From Tomocerus qinae (Eukaryota > Arthropoda > Collembola > Entomobryomorpha > Tomoceridae), in the NCBI GenBank assembly GCA_020055645.1, contig CM034546.1, positions 97,960,001 through 98,024,000 of the forward strand: 64,000 bases of DNA. The letters run 5' to 3'. This document shows, piece after piece, positions 36,801 through 47,904 of the stretch. Each line of letters starts with the position of its first letter. Within the stretch, counting starts at the first letter, position 1. The notes under the pieces are model-generated. The model did no database searches and was not told the DNA's origin. It saw nothing but the letters and a program-made list of their open reading frames with translations. Made by a program: the position numbers and the translations under genes.

Positions 36801-39162
36801 GAGCCAGTGCCCCCTAGATACCCCTTAAAAATATTCATCCTTGAGGAGAATTTCATCGTAGGGAGGAACCCTCATGTTACCAAAACCAAAATTACAGCAT
36901 AGGATAGCAAAAAGCTATAGGTCGGGTGAATTTCCTACTGACTCACCAACCCACTAAATGTATCAATGAAGTAGACATCCGTTTAGGAATGGAACACCTC
37001 GACTGTTTTGCTCTGCACGCTTCAGTGACATTTCTTTGAAAGAAAAGCTCTTGTTTGAGTAGCCAAGCAGGCTAAACGGGCTTTCACTTTCCAGCTTGTC
37101 ATTTTCACTTCTTGGATAGTGGAGTGAGTCAGGAAGTAGCGTACAGGTTGCAAATTGCAATAGAGTAAGACCAAAGTGGAGTTCCTCGACAAGGCGACTG
37201 TAACTCTGCCGATAAAGTGCACATATCGTGCTCCATTGCATTCCTCCCCAGCTATATTGGTCTACTGGTGGCAACTGATATTATAAAACCGATTTTCTGT
37301 CTCGTCAGCCTATTGTACAATTGTACATTCCAAACAAACATAATGTTATATAATATGTATCTACTAGTCTGAAGGAATGGGGCATTGCATGGATTCTGAC
37401 CTGACGTCATTCATGATCCATATACTGAATTGCAATACTTTTATCAGAACGTCCTACTGTAAACCATTTGATATATAAACTAGGATTGAAAATTCTTTCT
37501 GCCTAGGTATATCTGTTATGGTTTAGCTCGGTGTTGTGTAAATTGTCGATAAGGTGAGGAAATACGGGTAGTTGGTAGTAACTCAGGCCAGACGGCAAAT
37601 TCTATGACAAGGACAACATACTTTCTGCATTATTCTCGACGGTTTACTGTGAGGGTGTTAACAGGACTCAGGCCTTACATTTTAATGCTTCATAGATGTA
37701 TATTCACTACGCAAACTATTTATACGCTAACTTTCACATTGTAGTGTGCTGTGCTACATACACGTGTAGAGACAGGGATGGAGCACGGGACAGTGGAAAA
37801 CACTTTGAGGTTAAATAGGAATTTGGACTTAATCTACTTCAATTCTCTCCTCAACTTTATACATTGCTAGCTACATAATGCATACTTATATAGAATGACA
37901 AACAAATGCCGCTGCTTGCTCCAGACTTAAATCACTAGAGCTCTGCACTTCTCTCATTCCAACACCCATTCACTTGCTTTTCCCTATGCACACACACACT
38001 CTTTTTATAAACCACCTATTTGACTTTTGCTACATCACACTGCTTCTGCTATGATATACTTTACCTCTCTCTACATAGTAAGGAAGTGCATATATGTAAC
38101 AGGCCAGCAAAGATCCGGGCTGTAGAGCGGATGAACTAACCTACCTAAGAATTCTACTCGCAGCCCTAAAAACGATGTTTAAACGTTAGTATATATTATA
38201 GTAACGTCTTAGTCTTAGATCTAATTAGATCAGACCATTTTTGTTTTGATATGTTTATGTTGTGATTTTGTGGTCTGACTTTACTATAACTGAAAAATAA
38301 TGGTATTAAAGAGATTATCTTGATGAATTAAAAACTAAACACTACAATTTTATGTTTATGCACATTTTGTAGCAATGTTGTCAAAGAGGTTGTGAAAGCC
38401 ATATTACGTAAACATGACCAGGATTGGTTCGACAGCCTGATTCTTCACTGGCCTACCACATGCAGGTACTATGTATTTATATGGACCAGAAAACATTTTT
38501 GTTTGAAATAGCAATCCTTCTCCGTCCCTTCATGAATTCGTATCTTTCATGCAGTATGCTCTGTATAAATTTGTATAGAGTGTGGTTTATATGTATGTTA
38601 TGCTTTCTCGCTACAGGCTTTGATAGATTTCGGTTTGAATACATATACAGACAGGATCAACTCAGACTGATTGTGAGTCCTGCTTAAAATATACTTTGTT
38701 TGTCATAACAGTTTATACGGTTCCTTTCATATTTCACTCTCGTACAATTGTAAAGAAAGACCATTGCACTGCCGACTCCACTGTGGCGGTTTTCGTAAGA
38801 TAAGAATTTGCACTATTTGCACAAGGCTTACCCTCAGTAGTGTATTAATGTAATAGCAATGTAGTTCCAAGCATTTGTATGCAGCTTACCACGAGTTCTG
38901 CTTCATTCATAATGCGAAACTATGTTATACAACGGATTGAACGGAGAAACTAGGATGATAAAAATATTATTGGCGTTTTGGTACACTTTCAATACGAATG
39001 TCAATCTATATGGAGAGGAATCAATAATTACCAATCTTTACTTACTAGCTAATAACACGTATCATCATCAGATAGTGCTAACCCTGGTATACTTTTGAAA
39101 TAGGTGATAATGATCACTCTGATACGTTTATTTTAATTACCAGGAATGTCAATAGCGAACTG
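30860..39162. other. Gene-poor interval, no confident gene
   Basis: AT-rich, short ORFs only. Near 36620-36840 there is a stretch resembling a degraded interspersed repeat (CCGTAGCCAGAAAAT, then GTGCCCCCTAGATACCCC), a style of sequence common at the ends of old animal transposons; it is not classified. A G9 run occurs near 35425. Nothing else supported. Confidence 0.35.
39159..39162. repeat. Left 4-bp target duplication of the LTR element
   Basis: ACTG precedes the left LTR and ACTG follows the right LTR at 50475-50478. A 4-bp duplication is normal for LTR retrotransposons of the Ty3/gypsy type. Confidence 0.75.
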
Positions 39163-39618
39163 TATGAGGAGTGCCATCCTCATCGGCCCTTCACCAACCA
39201 CGTCATCATCATATCACTAATATTCTAATTCACCTCCCAACTCCCACAGAGTGTTACTCTGGGAATCTGTCATACTACAGCCAGTCTCAGCCTGGGTGTT
39301 GACCAGTCTTTGTCGAGCTGTTGGAAGGTCTTGGTCGTGTTGCTGTGTGGATCACGGTGCGACTTGAGTTAGTCCTGGTCGGGAATATTCTGTGTCTGGG
39401 AACTTAGAGTAAATCGGATCGAGTCATATTTCAGTTACAATAAACTTATACATTTGCCTGTGTCCAAATCCTATTGTTCTCTCGTGCAGTCATTTCCTCA
39501 CATTCCGATCATAAATCCTGGCATCAAAGGTGAACTGAGTACGAATCATGGGTAGAGAAGGGGTAGTTAGTGCTACAATTCAGTCTAATCAGCTATCTGG
39601 TGACCCAGACTCCTCATA
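39163..39618 (+). repeat. 5' LTR
   Basis: 456 bp, same length as and, by eye, identical to the 3' LTR. Short inverted ends TATGAGGAGT / ACTCCTCATA. Contains AATAAA (within ACAATAAACTT, near 39438), a likely polyadenylation signal. Confidence 0.95.
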
Positions 39619-39620
39619 AA

Positions 39621-39638
39621 TGGTGCGAAACCCGACTC
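39621..39638 (+). other. Primer-binding-site candidate
   Basis: TGGTGCGAAACCCGAC starts two bases after the 5' LTR. TGG complements the CCA end of a tRNA, the canonical position. I do not assign the tRNA species. Confidence 0.6.
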
Positions 39639-41760
39639 TTTTTCATCTTTTCGGACTGCCAAATTTATCTTCGGTTTTGGGGGTGACGGAGTGCTGCTGG
39701 GGCGAGAAGAGATTCGAGAAGGATTGTGTGTGAAGACTTGGACAAAGTGAATACTGCAAGTTGAAACGGAATAGTGCCGAAGAACTAGAACCTACATTAG
39801 TGCTACAAGTTTCGGAGAAATTTGTGTGTTCGGGAGCTACTTGGGAAAATTCGGAGAATTGGACTTTGAAGAAAAACTGGATTCGGGAACTGGACGCTTC
39901 GTCGTGTGTTTACGGAGATTTTGCTTCGGGGGACATGTAACTGGTATCGTTCCAATATTTTATTATTTCTTACATAGCTAAAAAATTGATTTTATTATTT
40001 TCAAGTGTCTAAGCACACAGTTCAAGATAATTTTTATTTTAAAAGAAGCCATGCAATATAATTATTATGGGCAAGTAGTAAAACTTTTTTTTGAAGTCAA
40101 GAAAGCAAAAAAAATACAATATCTATAATTATCGACTAAATTCGGATATTTCACTCATTCTTGTTCCGATTCGGATCATTTCATTCAAAATTTTAAGAAT
40201 TGGAAAAATTATTTTCATTAAATATATATTCTATAATATTTGATGGTACGTGTGTATTGCGTTGAAACAAAGGCACGTACAAGGACATAAGGTCAAATTA
40301 TGCATTCATGGTCTTCTGGGAATATTATGCTAATCAACTTTGTCGTTGAGTCCTAGAGGAAGCTTACTTGGAGTGTTGACCGCTTATCTTCGCTGCGGGC
40401 CAATCAGAAGCTCTAAATCCATCAGGGAAACATAAGTTGCAGTAGAAGAATATACGGAAGAAAATTGTGGTGACCAGCGACATTACTGTGTTGACCCATT
40501 AACAAGACGAAGTTAGGCATATACGAGTGTTCTAGTAGTCGTAAACTTCTCGGAGAGAATCTACATATATGATCGTGTGTAATACGGACTATCTATTTGC
40601 GTGTGTTTCATGCTACATGGATATCTAATATAGCATGTGTGATTACAAGCTATTGCGAGCATAGCAATATAGCATGTGTGATAACAAGCTATTGCGAGTG
40701 TAGCAATATAGCATGTGTGGTTACAAGCTACGACGGATACGCCGAGTGGTATGGAATCAGTTGATTTTAATATTATGGAAATAGTCAGTAACATACGAGT
40801 AGAAGCACATATTTTTATCAATATTGAAGTATAGATAATTTGAAGTCATATTCATAGTATTTTTACTTGGAAAATTTAAGCACAGTATGAATAATTACTA
40901 TAAGCAGAGATATTTTAATTTGGAAAGATAAATTGTTAATTTTGGGGACCAGCACGACTTGGGGAAAGACTCAGCAGTTCGACAGACTCATCGGGGGTTT
41001 TATGGAAATTAGGGACTAGCACAGGGAATTCTGAGCAGTAGTCTAGTACATTGTAAGCAATATACAATTTACAAGTTGGACAGTAATATTATAATCGGTC
41101 AGAATATTCAGAATTTTTCAAGGAAAGACAAGATTAGGCAAAAAGGCTTAGTAAGTTCTGAAGAAGGATATTGACATAAGATTATTGGAAATTTTAATAT
41201 ATTAACGTCAGAGACTAAGGGAATGTCACCGGCGGATAAAGACTTATGTTGAAGTTAACTGTGTTGGTGATAACACAAATTTTACTTAGGGGTCAGGGAA
41301 AACCTCTTGACTGTAAATTCAGTACTCGGAATTTTGGGAATAAGCTGTATGCAAACGAATCAAGAATTAAGGAAATAGTTGAATATCGTTGTTAGAATAA
41401 ATTCTAATCAGAATAGTATATACTCTACCACCCGAAGTAAGTCAGAAAGAAGACAGAAAAAATTTAAATTAATCGCTCATTGGATTATCGAAACATACTT
41501 TACTTAGAAGAAGCATTTATATATACTTTAACATAGAAGATTAATAGAATTCAAGACATCTTTAAGCTTAGAAACGCAGTAGAAACATGAATATTTCGTT
41601 GATGGGACCTTCATCCTTTTTGACTAAATACTTGGATCATTTGCTTAAAACTATTAATGCATACTGACGTTCTCAGAAGATTTAAGAAGGAAGCTTTAAG
41701 AGTATAGTTTGCTCAGAGGTCAATTTTTGTTAAGTTGGATTTTAATACGTCGAGAGAAAA
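39639..41760 (+). other. LTR-element leader, no ORF
   Basis: About 2.1 kb between the primer site and the gag ATG with no long open frame. It includes the 39-bp tandem repeat at about 40630-40735. The length is unusual for a retrotransposon leader. Confidence 0.5.
40630..40735 (+). repeat. 39-bp tandem repeat, about 3 copies
   Basis: The unit begins ATAGCATGTGTGATTACAAG and continues CTATTGCGAGCATAGCAAT; the third copy is partial. It is the first of several tandem arrays in the element's interior. Confidence 0.8.
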
Positions 41761-42369
41761 ATGGAATCTATGTGCGGATGTGGGGTACCTACACCTGAAT
41801 TTAAAGACAATGCTTCAGTATATTTAAATGACTTAGAACTTTATTTTAATGCCATTGGGATACCTAAAGAGAATTGGTTCGACTACTTACCTTATGCGTT
41901 AAGGGGAAACGATTATGAGTGGTTCAAGCATACTATTAAGCAGAATTTCACGTGGGACGTATTCAAATTACTTTTCCTAGAAAGACATAACTTCTATCCA
42001 AATAGGTATAGGAAGATGAGAGAAATATTGTTTCGAAGACAGAGAGAAGATGAGAGCATTGAAGAATTTGTTTATGATTTCGTAAATTCAAATAGCCTAC
42101 TTTTTCCAAATGATAGTGAAGAAGTAACAGTTAAGAAATGTAGGGAGGCATTGCACCCTAGGTTGAAAATATTTACGTGTAGCTTAACAGAGTACACAGT
42201 TGATGCTTTGATTGAATGCGGGAGAATGATAGAAAGAAGTTTAGGAGAATTTACGCGTGAATTCCGTGGAATAGATAAAAACCTACAGCAAGCCGTAACA
42301 GAAGCTCGCCTGAGTAAAAGGGACCGTGTGCACATTTTGGTTGTAATAATAATAGAAATTTTATTTTGA
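41761..42369 (+). CDS. Gag-like capsid protein of the LTR element, truncated
   Basis: ATG at 41761, about 202 residues. Residues about 15-170 match a retrotransposon Gag fold: YLNDLELYFNAIGIPKENW, YALRGNDYEWF, W-x2-FKLLFLERHNF, RRQREDESIEEFVYDF, and a final helix with LTEYTVDALIECGRMIE. Gag forms the cytoplasmic particle that packages the RNA. No CCHC zinc knuckle follows. The ORF ends in a hydrophobic, out-of-frame-looking tail (HILVVIIIEILF) just where a knuckle would begin; the +1 frame there reads KGTVCTFW, as if a zinc knuckle (CxxC) had been broken. So the protein is full in its capsid part but lacks the nucleocapsid. Its last about 60 bp are copied at 46731-46790. Confidence 0.85.
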   Translation: MESMCGCGVPTPEFKDNASVYLNDLELYFNAIGIPKENWFDYLPYALRGNDYEWFKHTIKQNFTWDVFKLLFLERHNFYPNRYRKMREILFRRQREDESIEEFVYDFVNSNSLLFPNDSEEVTVKKCREALHPRLKIFTCSLTEYTVDALIECGRMIERSLGEFTREFRGIDKNLQQAVTEARLSKRDRVHILVVIIIEILF

Positions 42370-42496
42370 TTACTATTATTAAAGAGATTATTAAAGTAAG
42401 CACTAATTCAAACTAGATTATTTAAATCATAATCTATACTATATTATAATTTCCGGGAGTTTGTATTTATGTCTGTGTGTGTGTCCACCCCCAGTT

Positions 42497-43190
42497 TCCC
42501 TATGTTGACACTTCCAGAAGCAGTAAAACCCTATGTTGACACTCCTAGAAGCAGTAAAACCCTATGTTGACACTTCTAGAAGCAGTAAAACCCTACGTTG
42601 ACACTTCTAGAAGCAGTATTGATTATGTTGACACTTCTGGAAGCAGTATTAATTATGTTGACACTTCTAGAAGCAGTAAAACCCAACGTTGACCCTTCCA
42701 GTGGCAGTAAAACCCTGCGTTGACACTTCCAGTGGCAGTAAAACCCTATGTTGACACTTTAAGAAGCAGTAAAACCCTATTGTTAACACTTCTAATAGCA
42801 ATAAATACCTATGTTGACACTTCAAGAAGCAGTAAATCCCTATGTCGACACTTTTAATAGCAATAAATCCCTATATTGACACTTTAAGAAGCAGTAAAAC
42901 CCTATTGTTGACACTTCTAATAGCAATAAATACTTATGTTGACACTTCTAGAAGCAGTAAATCCCTATGTTGACACTTCTAATAGCAATAAATACCTATG
43001 TCGACACTTCTAGAAGCTTAAAAAGCCTATGTTTAAACTTTTATTTGCAGTAAAACCCTATGCTGACACTTCCAGAAGCAGTAAATCCATATTTTGACAC
43101 TTCCGGAAGTAGTTAATCCATGATGACACTTCCAGAAGTAGTAAAACCATATGTTTTCACTTCTAAAAGCAGTAGTAGTACATTGTTATG
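42497..43190 (+). repeat. 31-bp minisatellite array, about 22 copies
   Basis: Unit about CTATGTTGACACTTCTAGAA followed by GCAGTAAAACC (31 bp). Copies vary (CTAGAAG / CCAGTGG / TAATAGC versions) and lose order toward the right. It lies inside the Helitron-like element. Confidence 0.92.
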
Positions 43191-44135
43191 TTAATTAGGA
43201 AGGTGCGGTGAGGTTGAGACTACATGTTGATGAAACCATTATGTTGATTTGGAAGTGACGGGTACGTGGAGACTATACATGTTGTTGAAAAATATATTAT
43301 TTTGGTAGTGGCTCTGGGACATTGAGACTATACATGTTGTGGAAAAAATATATTATTGGGGTACTACAAGGCGATGATACAATTATATTATTTTGGAAGG
43401 GGCGGGGACATGGAGACTGTTGTTGTTGAATGTTGTTGAAAAATTATATCATTGGGGTAGTGGCGGGGAGGTGGAGACCATACATGTTGATGAAACAATT
43501 ATGTTATTTGGGTAGTAGTGGGGAGAAAAAATTGTTAATTGGTCTACGAGGTAGAGACTACATGTCGATGAAAAATTGTCAATTGAAAAGGGGTGGGACG
43601 ATGGATACTACATGTTGATGAAAAATTGTTATTTGAGAAGAGACGTGGAGGTGGAGGCTACATGTCGGTGAAAAAGTTATTTGGGAGGGGCGGGGAAGTG
43701 GATACTACAAGTCGCTGAAACAATTGTTATTTGGGAAGGGGCGGGTAGATGGAGGGTACATGTCGGTGAAAATTTTCGATTTGGAAGTGGGCGGGGTGGT
43801 AGAGACTTCATGCCGATGAAACAATTATGAATTTTGAGAAGGGGCTAGGAGGTGTAGGCTACATGTCGATGCAAAATTTGTTATTTGGGAAGGGGTCGGG
43901 AGGTTGAGGTTGTAAGTTGGTGAAAAGGTTGTTTTTTTGGAGGGGGCGGGGAGGTGGTGACTACAAGTCGCTGAAACAATTGTTATTTGGGAAGGGGCGG
44001 TTATGTGGAGGTTACATGTCGGTGAAAATTTGTTATGGGGAAGTGGAGGCTACATGTCGATGAAAAATTTGTTATTTAGAAAGGGGCGAGGAGGTGGATG
44101 TTACATGTCAGTGAAAAAGTTGTTAATTGGGAGCC
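43191..44135 (+). repeat. G-rich degenerate tandem array, unit about 50-60 bp
   Basis: About 17 diverged units built from GGGGCGGGGAGGTGGAGACT, then ACATGTTGATGAAAAATTGT and ATTTGGGAA. Much more G-rich on the plus strand than its surroundings and variable in unit length. It follows the 31-bp array directly within the Helitron-like element. Short open frames across it are a by-product of the repeats. Confidence 0.88.
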
Positions 44136-44344
44136 CTCTCCCAATTATCACTACTTACTACTATCATTACCAATTATCAGGGAGGTCGAGACTACTGAAT
44201 GGATACGGATTGGCCGAGGTTGTATAGCAAACTTTGGTATTATGAAATATCAGGGCACTTGAGCTTGGGAATATTCATATTTGAATCTTTAATTTTGCTT
44301 TATGTGAGACAGAGCCCTGTCGTAGGACGGGCTAACCAGCTAGT

Positions 44345-45205
44345 TCAATATAAAAATCAACCGAAAAGCAACATTGATTATTGACTATGAAAATCAACCG
44401 AAAATCAAAATTGATTAATGTTGACTATGAAAATCAACAGAAAATCAAAATTCATTAATGTAGACTATGAAAATCAACAGAAAATCAAAATTGATTAATG
44501 TTGACTATGAAAATCATATGAAAATCAAAATTGATTAATGTTGATTATGAAAATCAACAGAAAATCAAAATTGATTAATATTGACTATGAAAATCAACAG
44601 AAAATCAAAATTGATTAATGTTGACTATGAAAATCAACAGAAAATCAAAATTGATTAATGTTGACTATGAAAATCAACAGAAAATCAAAATTGATTAATG
44701 TTGACTATGAAAATCAACAGAAAATCAAAATTGATTAATGTTGACTATGAAAATTATATGAAAATCAAAATTGATTAATGTTGATTATGAAAATCAACAG
44801 AAAATCAAAATTGATTAATGTTGACTATGAAAATCAACAGAAAATCAAAATTGATTAATGTTGACTATGAAAATCAACAGAAAATCAAAATTGATTAATG
44901 TTGACTATGAAAATCAACAGAAAATCAAAATTGATTAATGTTGACTATGAAAATCAACAGAAAATCAAAATTGATTAATGTTGATTATGAAAATCAACAG
45001 AAAATCAAAATTGATTAATATTGACTATGAAAATCAACAGAAAATCAAAATTGATTAATGTTGACTATGAAAATCAACAGAAAATCAAAATTGATTAATG
45101 TTGACTATGAAAATCAACAGAAAATCAAAATTGATTAATGTTGATTATGAAAATCAACAGAAAATCAAAATTGATTAATGTTGACTATGAAAATCAACAG
45201 ATATT
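44345..45205 (+). repeat. 40-bp satellite array A, about 21 copies
   Basis: Unit AAAATCAACAGAAAATCAAA + ATTGATTAATGTTGACTATG (40 bp), nearly perfect. Variant units (CATATG/TATATG in place of CAACAG, then TTGATTATG) recur 240 bp apart (about 44510 and 44750), so six-unit blocks were duplicated as a higher-order repeat. Confidence 0.95.
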
Positions 45206-45250
45206 TAATCTTAATTGATTATGAGTATTAAAATCTAAATCGGTTAATAA

Positions 45251-45419
45251 TGATTATTTAAATTTAAAGGAAATCAAAAAGTGGAAATTTGACTATAAAA
45301 TTGAATAAAAATCCAAAATAGATTTTTTCCATCTTCTAATAGTTATTTTCCGGTTTAATTTGCTTTACTATAAAATCTCAAATTTGGTAGAAGCGGATTG
45401 AAATATTTTATACTATCCC
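45251..45419 (+). repeat. Tail module, copy 1
   Basis: About 170 bp of non-tandem sequence (TGATTATTTAAATTTAAAGG ... AGAAGCGGATTG ... TACTATCC) that recurs at 47454-47621 with few differences. It follows the 40-bp array in both places. Confidence 0.85.
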
Positions 45420-45440
45420 TACTTTACAGCAAAAACTCGA

Positions 45441-45983
45441 ATGAGAATCACTGTCAATCAAGAAGATACTAGAAGAATGAAACGAAATTGTCGTTCTCGG
45501 ACTTGGTTAACTATATCACATTGGGCAGCGCGAAGGTTGCGGCGCCCAATGAGGGCTTGGATTTTGATATTGTTAATTTTGTCCACTCAGACAGTGCAAA
45601 AGGGGCAGTGTCTGATGAGGAGAAGCGAAGTTTGCGTGAAAGAGGCGAGTATTGCCAATAACTTAAGCGAATTTGCAAGTAAGGACATGCTGTGGCCGAA
45701 CGTATTTCGGGAGAAGTATTCTCAGAGGGTTACATCAGCAGAATTGTTGTATTACTTGAGGCTAAGAAAGTTTAAGTTTAAGTATGTATTTAGAATTTCC
45801 AAGGTGCATAAGCTCAGAATACATAGTCAGTTAAAGGTAAAGTTAGGATACAGAAGGAGGTTATTACAGCATAACTTGGTAATAGAGGCTAACGATAAAC
45901 GTATATTAAAGTCAATTATATTCATTGTAACATTACAGAGACTAATACAGAATCAGCATTGTATTTTGAAACTTATTGTTTGA
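45441..45983 (+). pseudogene. Frame-broken gag remnant
   Basis: The longest frame here (180 codons from 45441) has no recognisable domain and is arginine-rich. Another frame reads more like a retroelement: KLSFSDLVNYITLGSAKVA, then VSDEEKRSLRERGEYC before a stop near 45664. The last motif resembles the (E/D)EEKxxLRxxGxC segment found just before Gag zinc knuckles. I infer a decayed 3' part of gag. The 45441 ORF is probably not translated. Confidence 0.45.
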
Positions 45984-46369
45984 ATACTATGTTGTAACTT
46001 TAACTTTTGGTTTGGAGGGATGCAATTGTAGCAACTTTTCTGGTTAAGGACAAATTCAATTTTGTTATTGCCAAATTAATTTTCTTCATAATTTATTCGC
46101 AAGTGAATAAAGTATTATCAGCGAAAGTGTTAAAGATTGCTTAATAATTGTTAGTAAACAAATTATACCGTTAGTGGAGTCAGATGGACTCATGCAGCTC
46201 ATGCTCAGCAGTCATGAGCGATGTTAAATACAATAATATAAATAGCATGTATTACCTTCAAATAAGTTAAAACTATTGTAAACACAGTCAACACAATGTG
46301 GTTTCACTTTAATACCAGTCAACACAGTGTGGTGACTAGAAAATATGTCAACCCAATGAGGTTACGCTA

Positions 46370-46640
46370 CTTTACTATGTATAACAGTGAGGTTACCACA
46401 CTTTACTATGTATAACAGTGAGGTTACCACACTTTACTATGTATAACAGTGAGGTTACCACACTTTACTATGTATAACAGTGAAGTTACCACACTTTACT
46501 ATGTATAACAGTGAGGTTACCACACTTTACTATGTATAACAGTGAGGTTACCACACTTTACTATGTATAACAGTGAGGTTACCACACTTTACTATGTATA
46601 ACAGTGAGGTTACCACACTTTACTATGTATAACAGTGAGT
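46370..46640 (+). repeat. 31-bp tandem array B, about 9 copies
   Basis: Unit GTGAGGTTACCACACTTTAC followed by TATGTATAACA (31 bp), almost perfect for nine copies, then diverging to 46730. It is related in style, and in its TTTACTATGT core, to the array at 47905-48540. Confidence 0.93.
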
Positions 46641-46730
46641 TGACGCTACTTTATTGCATGTGTATTTAGTGAGGTTACCATACTTACTGTGTGTAATAAT
46701 GAGTTGACCATACTTTAATATGTGTAAACC

Positions 46731-46790
46731 TACAGCAAGCCGTAACAGAAGCTCGCCTGATTAAAGGTTAACGTGTACACATTTTGGTAG
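46731..46790 (+). repeat. Duplicate of the gag 3' end
   Basis: AAACCTACAGCAAGCCGTAA and CAGAAGCTCGCCTGA match the gag ORF at about 42280-42340, then TAAAGGTTAACGTGTACACA matches the following bases with changes. This copy is out of any gag frame. It marks the start of a second copy of the module. Confidence 0.85.
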
Positions 46791-46934
46791 ACGAAAAGTA
46801 CTCGCACGTAGCACAAAACCGAGCGTATGGATTTTGATCAAACTTTCAGAATTGGGTCTTTATATATGTAGCTATGACATATTAAAAATTCAGACATTGA
46901 TATTATAAGGAAACGAAGCTATATTATTTGAAAA

Positions 46935-47440
46935 ATAAACAAAAAATCTAAATTGATTAATGTTGACTATGGAAATCAACAGAAAATCAAAATTGATTAA
47001 TGCTGACTATGAAAATCAACGGATAATCAAAATTGGTTAATTTTTACTATGAAAATTAACAGAAAATCAAAATTGATTAATGTTGACTATGAAAATCAAC
47101 AGAAAATCAAAATTGATTAATTTTGAATATGAAAATTAACAGAAAATCAAAATTGATTAATTTTGAATATGAAAATCAACAGAAAATCAAAGTTAATTAA
47201 TGTTGACAATGAAAATCAATACAAAATCAAAATTGATAAATGTTGACTATGAAAATCAACAGAAAATCAAAATTGATTAATATTAACTATCAAAATCAAT
47301 ACAAAATCAAAATATATTAATATCGACTATCAAGATCAATGCATAAGAAAATATATTAATATTGACTATCAAAGTCAATACATAATGAAAATATATTAAT
47401 ATTGACTGTTAAAATCAAGACAAACTTGAAACAGATTCGT
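46935..47440 (+). repeat. 40-bp satellite array A', about 12 diverged copies
   Basis: Same unit as 44345-45205 (AAAATCAACAGAAAATCAAA...) but with many more substitutions, increasing to the right. It is therefore an older or less homogenised copy. Confidence 0.9.
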
Positions 47441-47453
47441 TATTTTAATTTAA

Positions 47454-47621
47454 TGATTATTTAAATTTAAAGGAAATCAAAAAATGGAAATTTGACCATA
47501 AAATTGAATAAAAATCCAAAATAGATTTTTCCATCGTCTAATAGTTATTTTCCGGTTTAATTTGCTTTATTATAAAATCTCAAATTTGGTAGAAGCGGAT
47601 TGTTATATTTTATACTATCCT
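47454..47621 (+). repeat. Tail module, copy 2
   Basis: Near-identical partner of 45251-45419, following the second 40-bp array. Confidence 0.85.
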
Positions 47622-47639
47622 GCTAACAATTTATAGGAA

Positions 47640-47904
47640 ACGCCATTGAAATTTTTAGTGTCCATTTAATGCCAAATTTTCACTTTGACTATCAAAATGA
47701 ACACAAAGTGAGCGCGCGTTATCTCAGTAACCAATAGACCGATTTACTCCCAATTCAATAGGGATCGTCAGTGGTCCATAGGCATTGTTTTTGCCAAGTT
47801 TGGTCAATATCCGTTATTGCTTTCGAAAGTTATCGTGGGGACGGACGGACGGACGTACGGACAGACTGTGTGGTTCTATAAGCTGCCTTATTCAGGCGAG
47901 CTAA
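47640..47904 (+). repeat. Interspersed-repeat-like segment with GGAC run
   Basis: Non-tandem sequence with AGTAACCAATAGACCGATTT and TTATCGTGGGGACGGACGGA(C). Conserved stretches ending in GGAC/GGAC-AGAC runs are common in invertebrate dispersed repeats. Possibly another small nested element; no ends defined. Confidence 0.4.

Larger units (their letters stand above)
42433..44343 (+). mobile_element. Nested Helitron-like element carrying two minisatellites
   Basis: It begins TCTATACTATATTATAAT (42433) directly after an A and ends CTAG (44340-44343) directly before a T, the A/T insertion typical of Helitrons. Seven bases before CTAG is a hairpin at 44314-44332 (GCCC-T-GTC / GAC-GGGC, loop GTAG), the usual Helitron terminator. 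The start is followed by TTTGTATTTATGTCTGTGTG, a T/G-rich stretch also seen in small non-autonomous Helitrons. No RepHel coding is present. The 1.9-kb body is almost wholly two tandem arrays. It separates the gag end from the 40-bp array that follows. The boundaries rest on motif logic, not on an empty-site comparison. Confidence 0.65.

Noticed and set aside
39159-39166. Alternative LTR boundaries starting at TGAGG and ending CCTCA.
   Set aside because: They would give the familiar TG...CA ends, but then no target duplication; the TAT...ATA boundaries give a perfect ACTG duplication.
43430-44227. Short plus-strand ORFs with repeated HMS(V/M)K-like peptides.
   Set aside because: They are translations of the G-rich tandem array.
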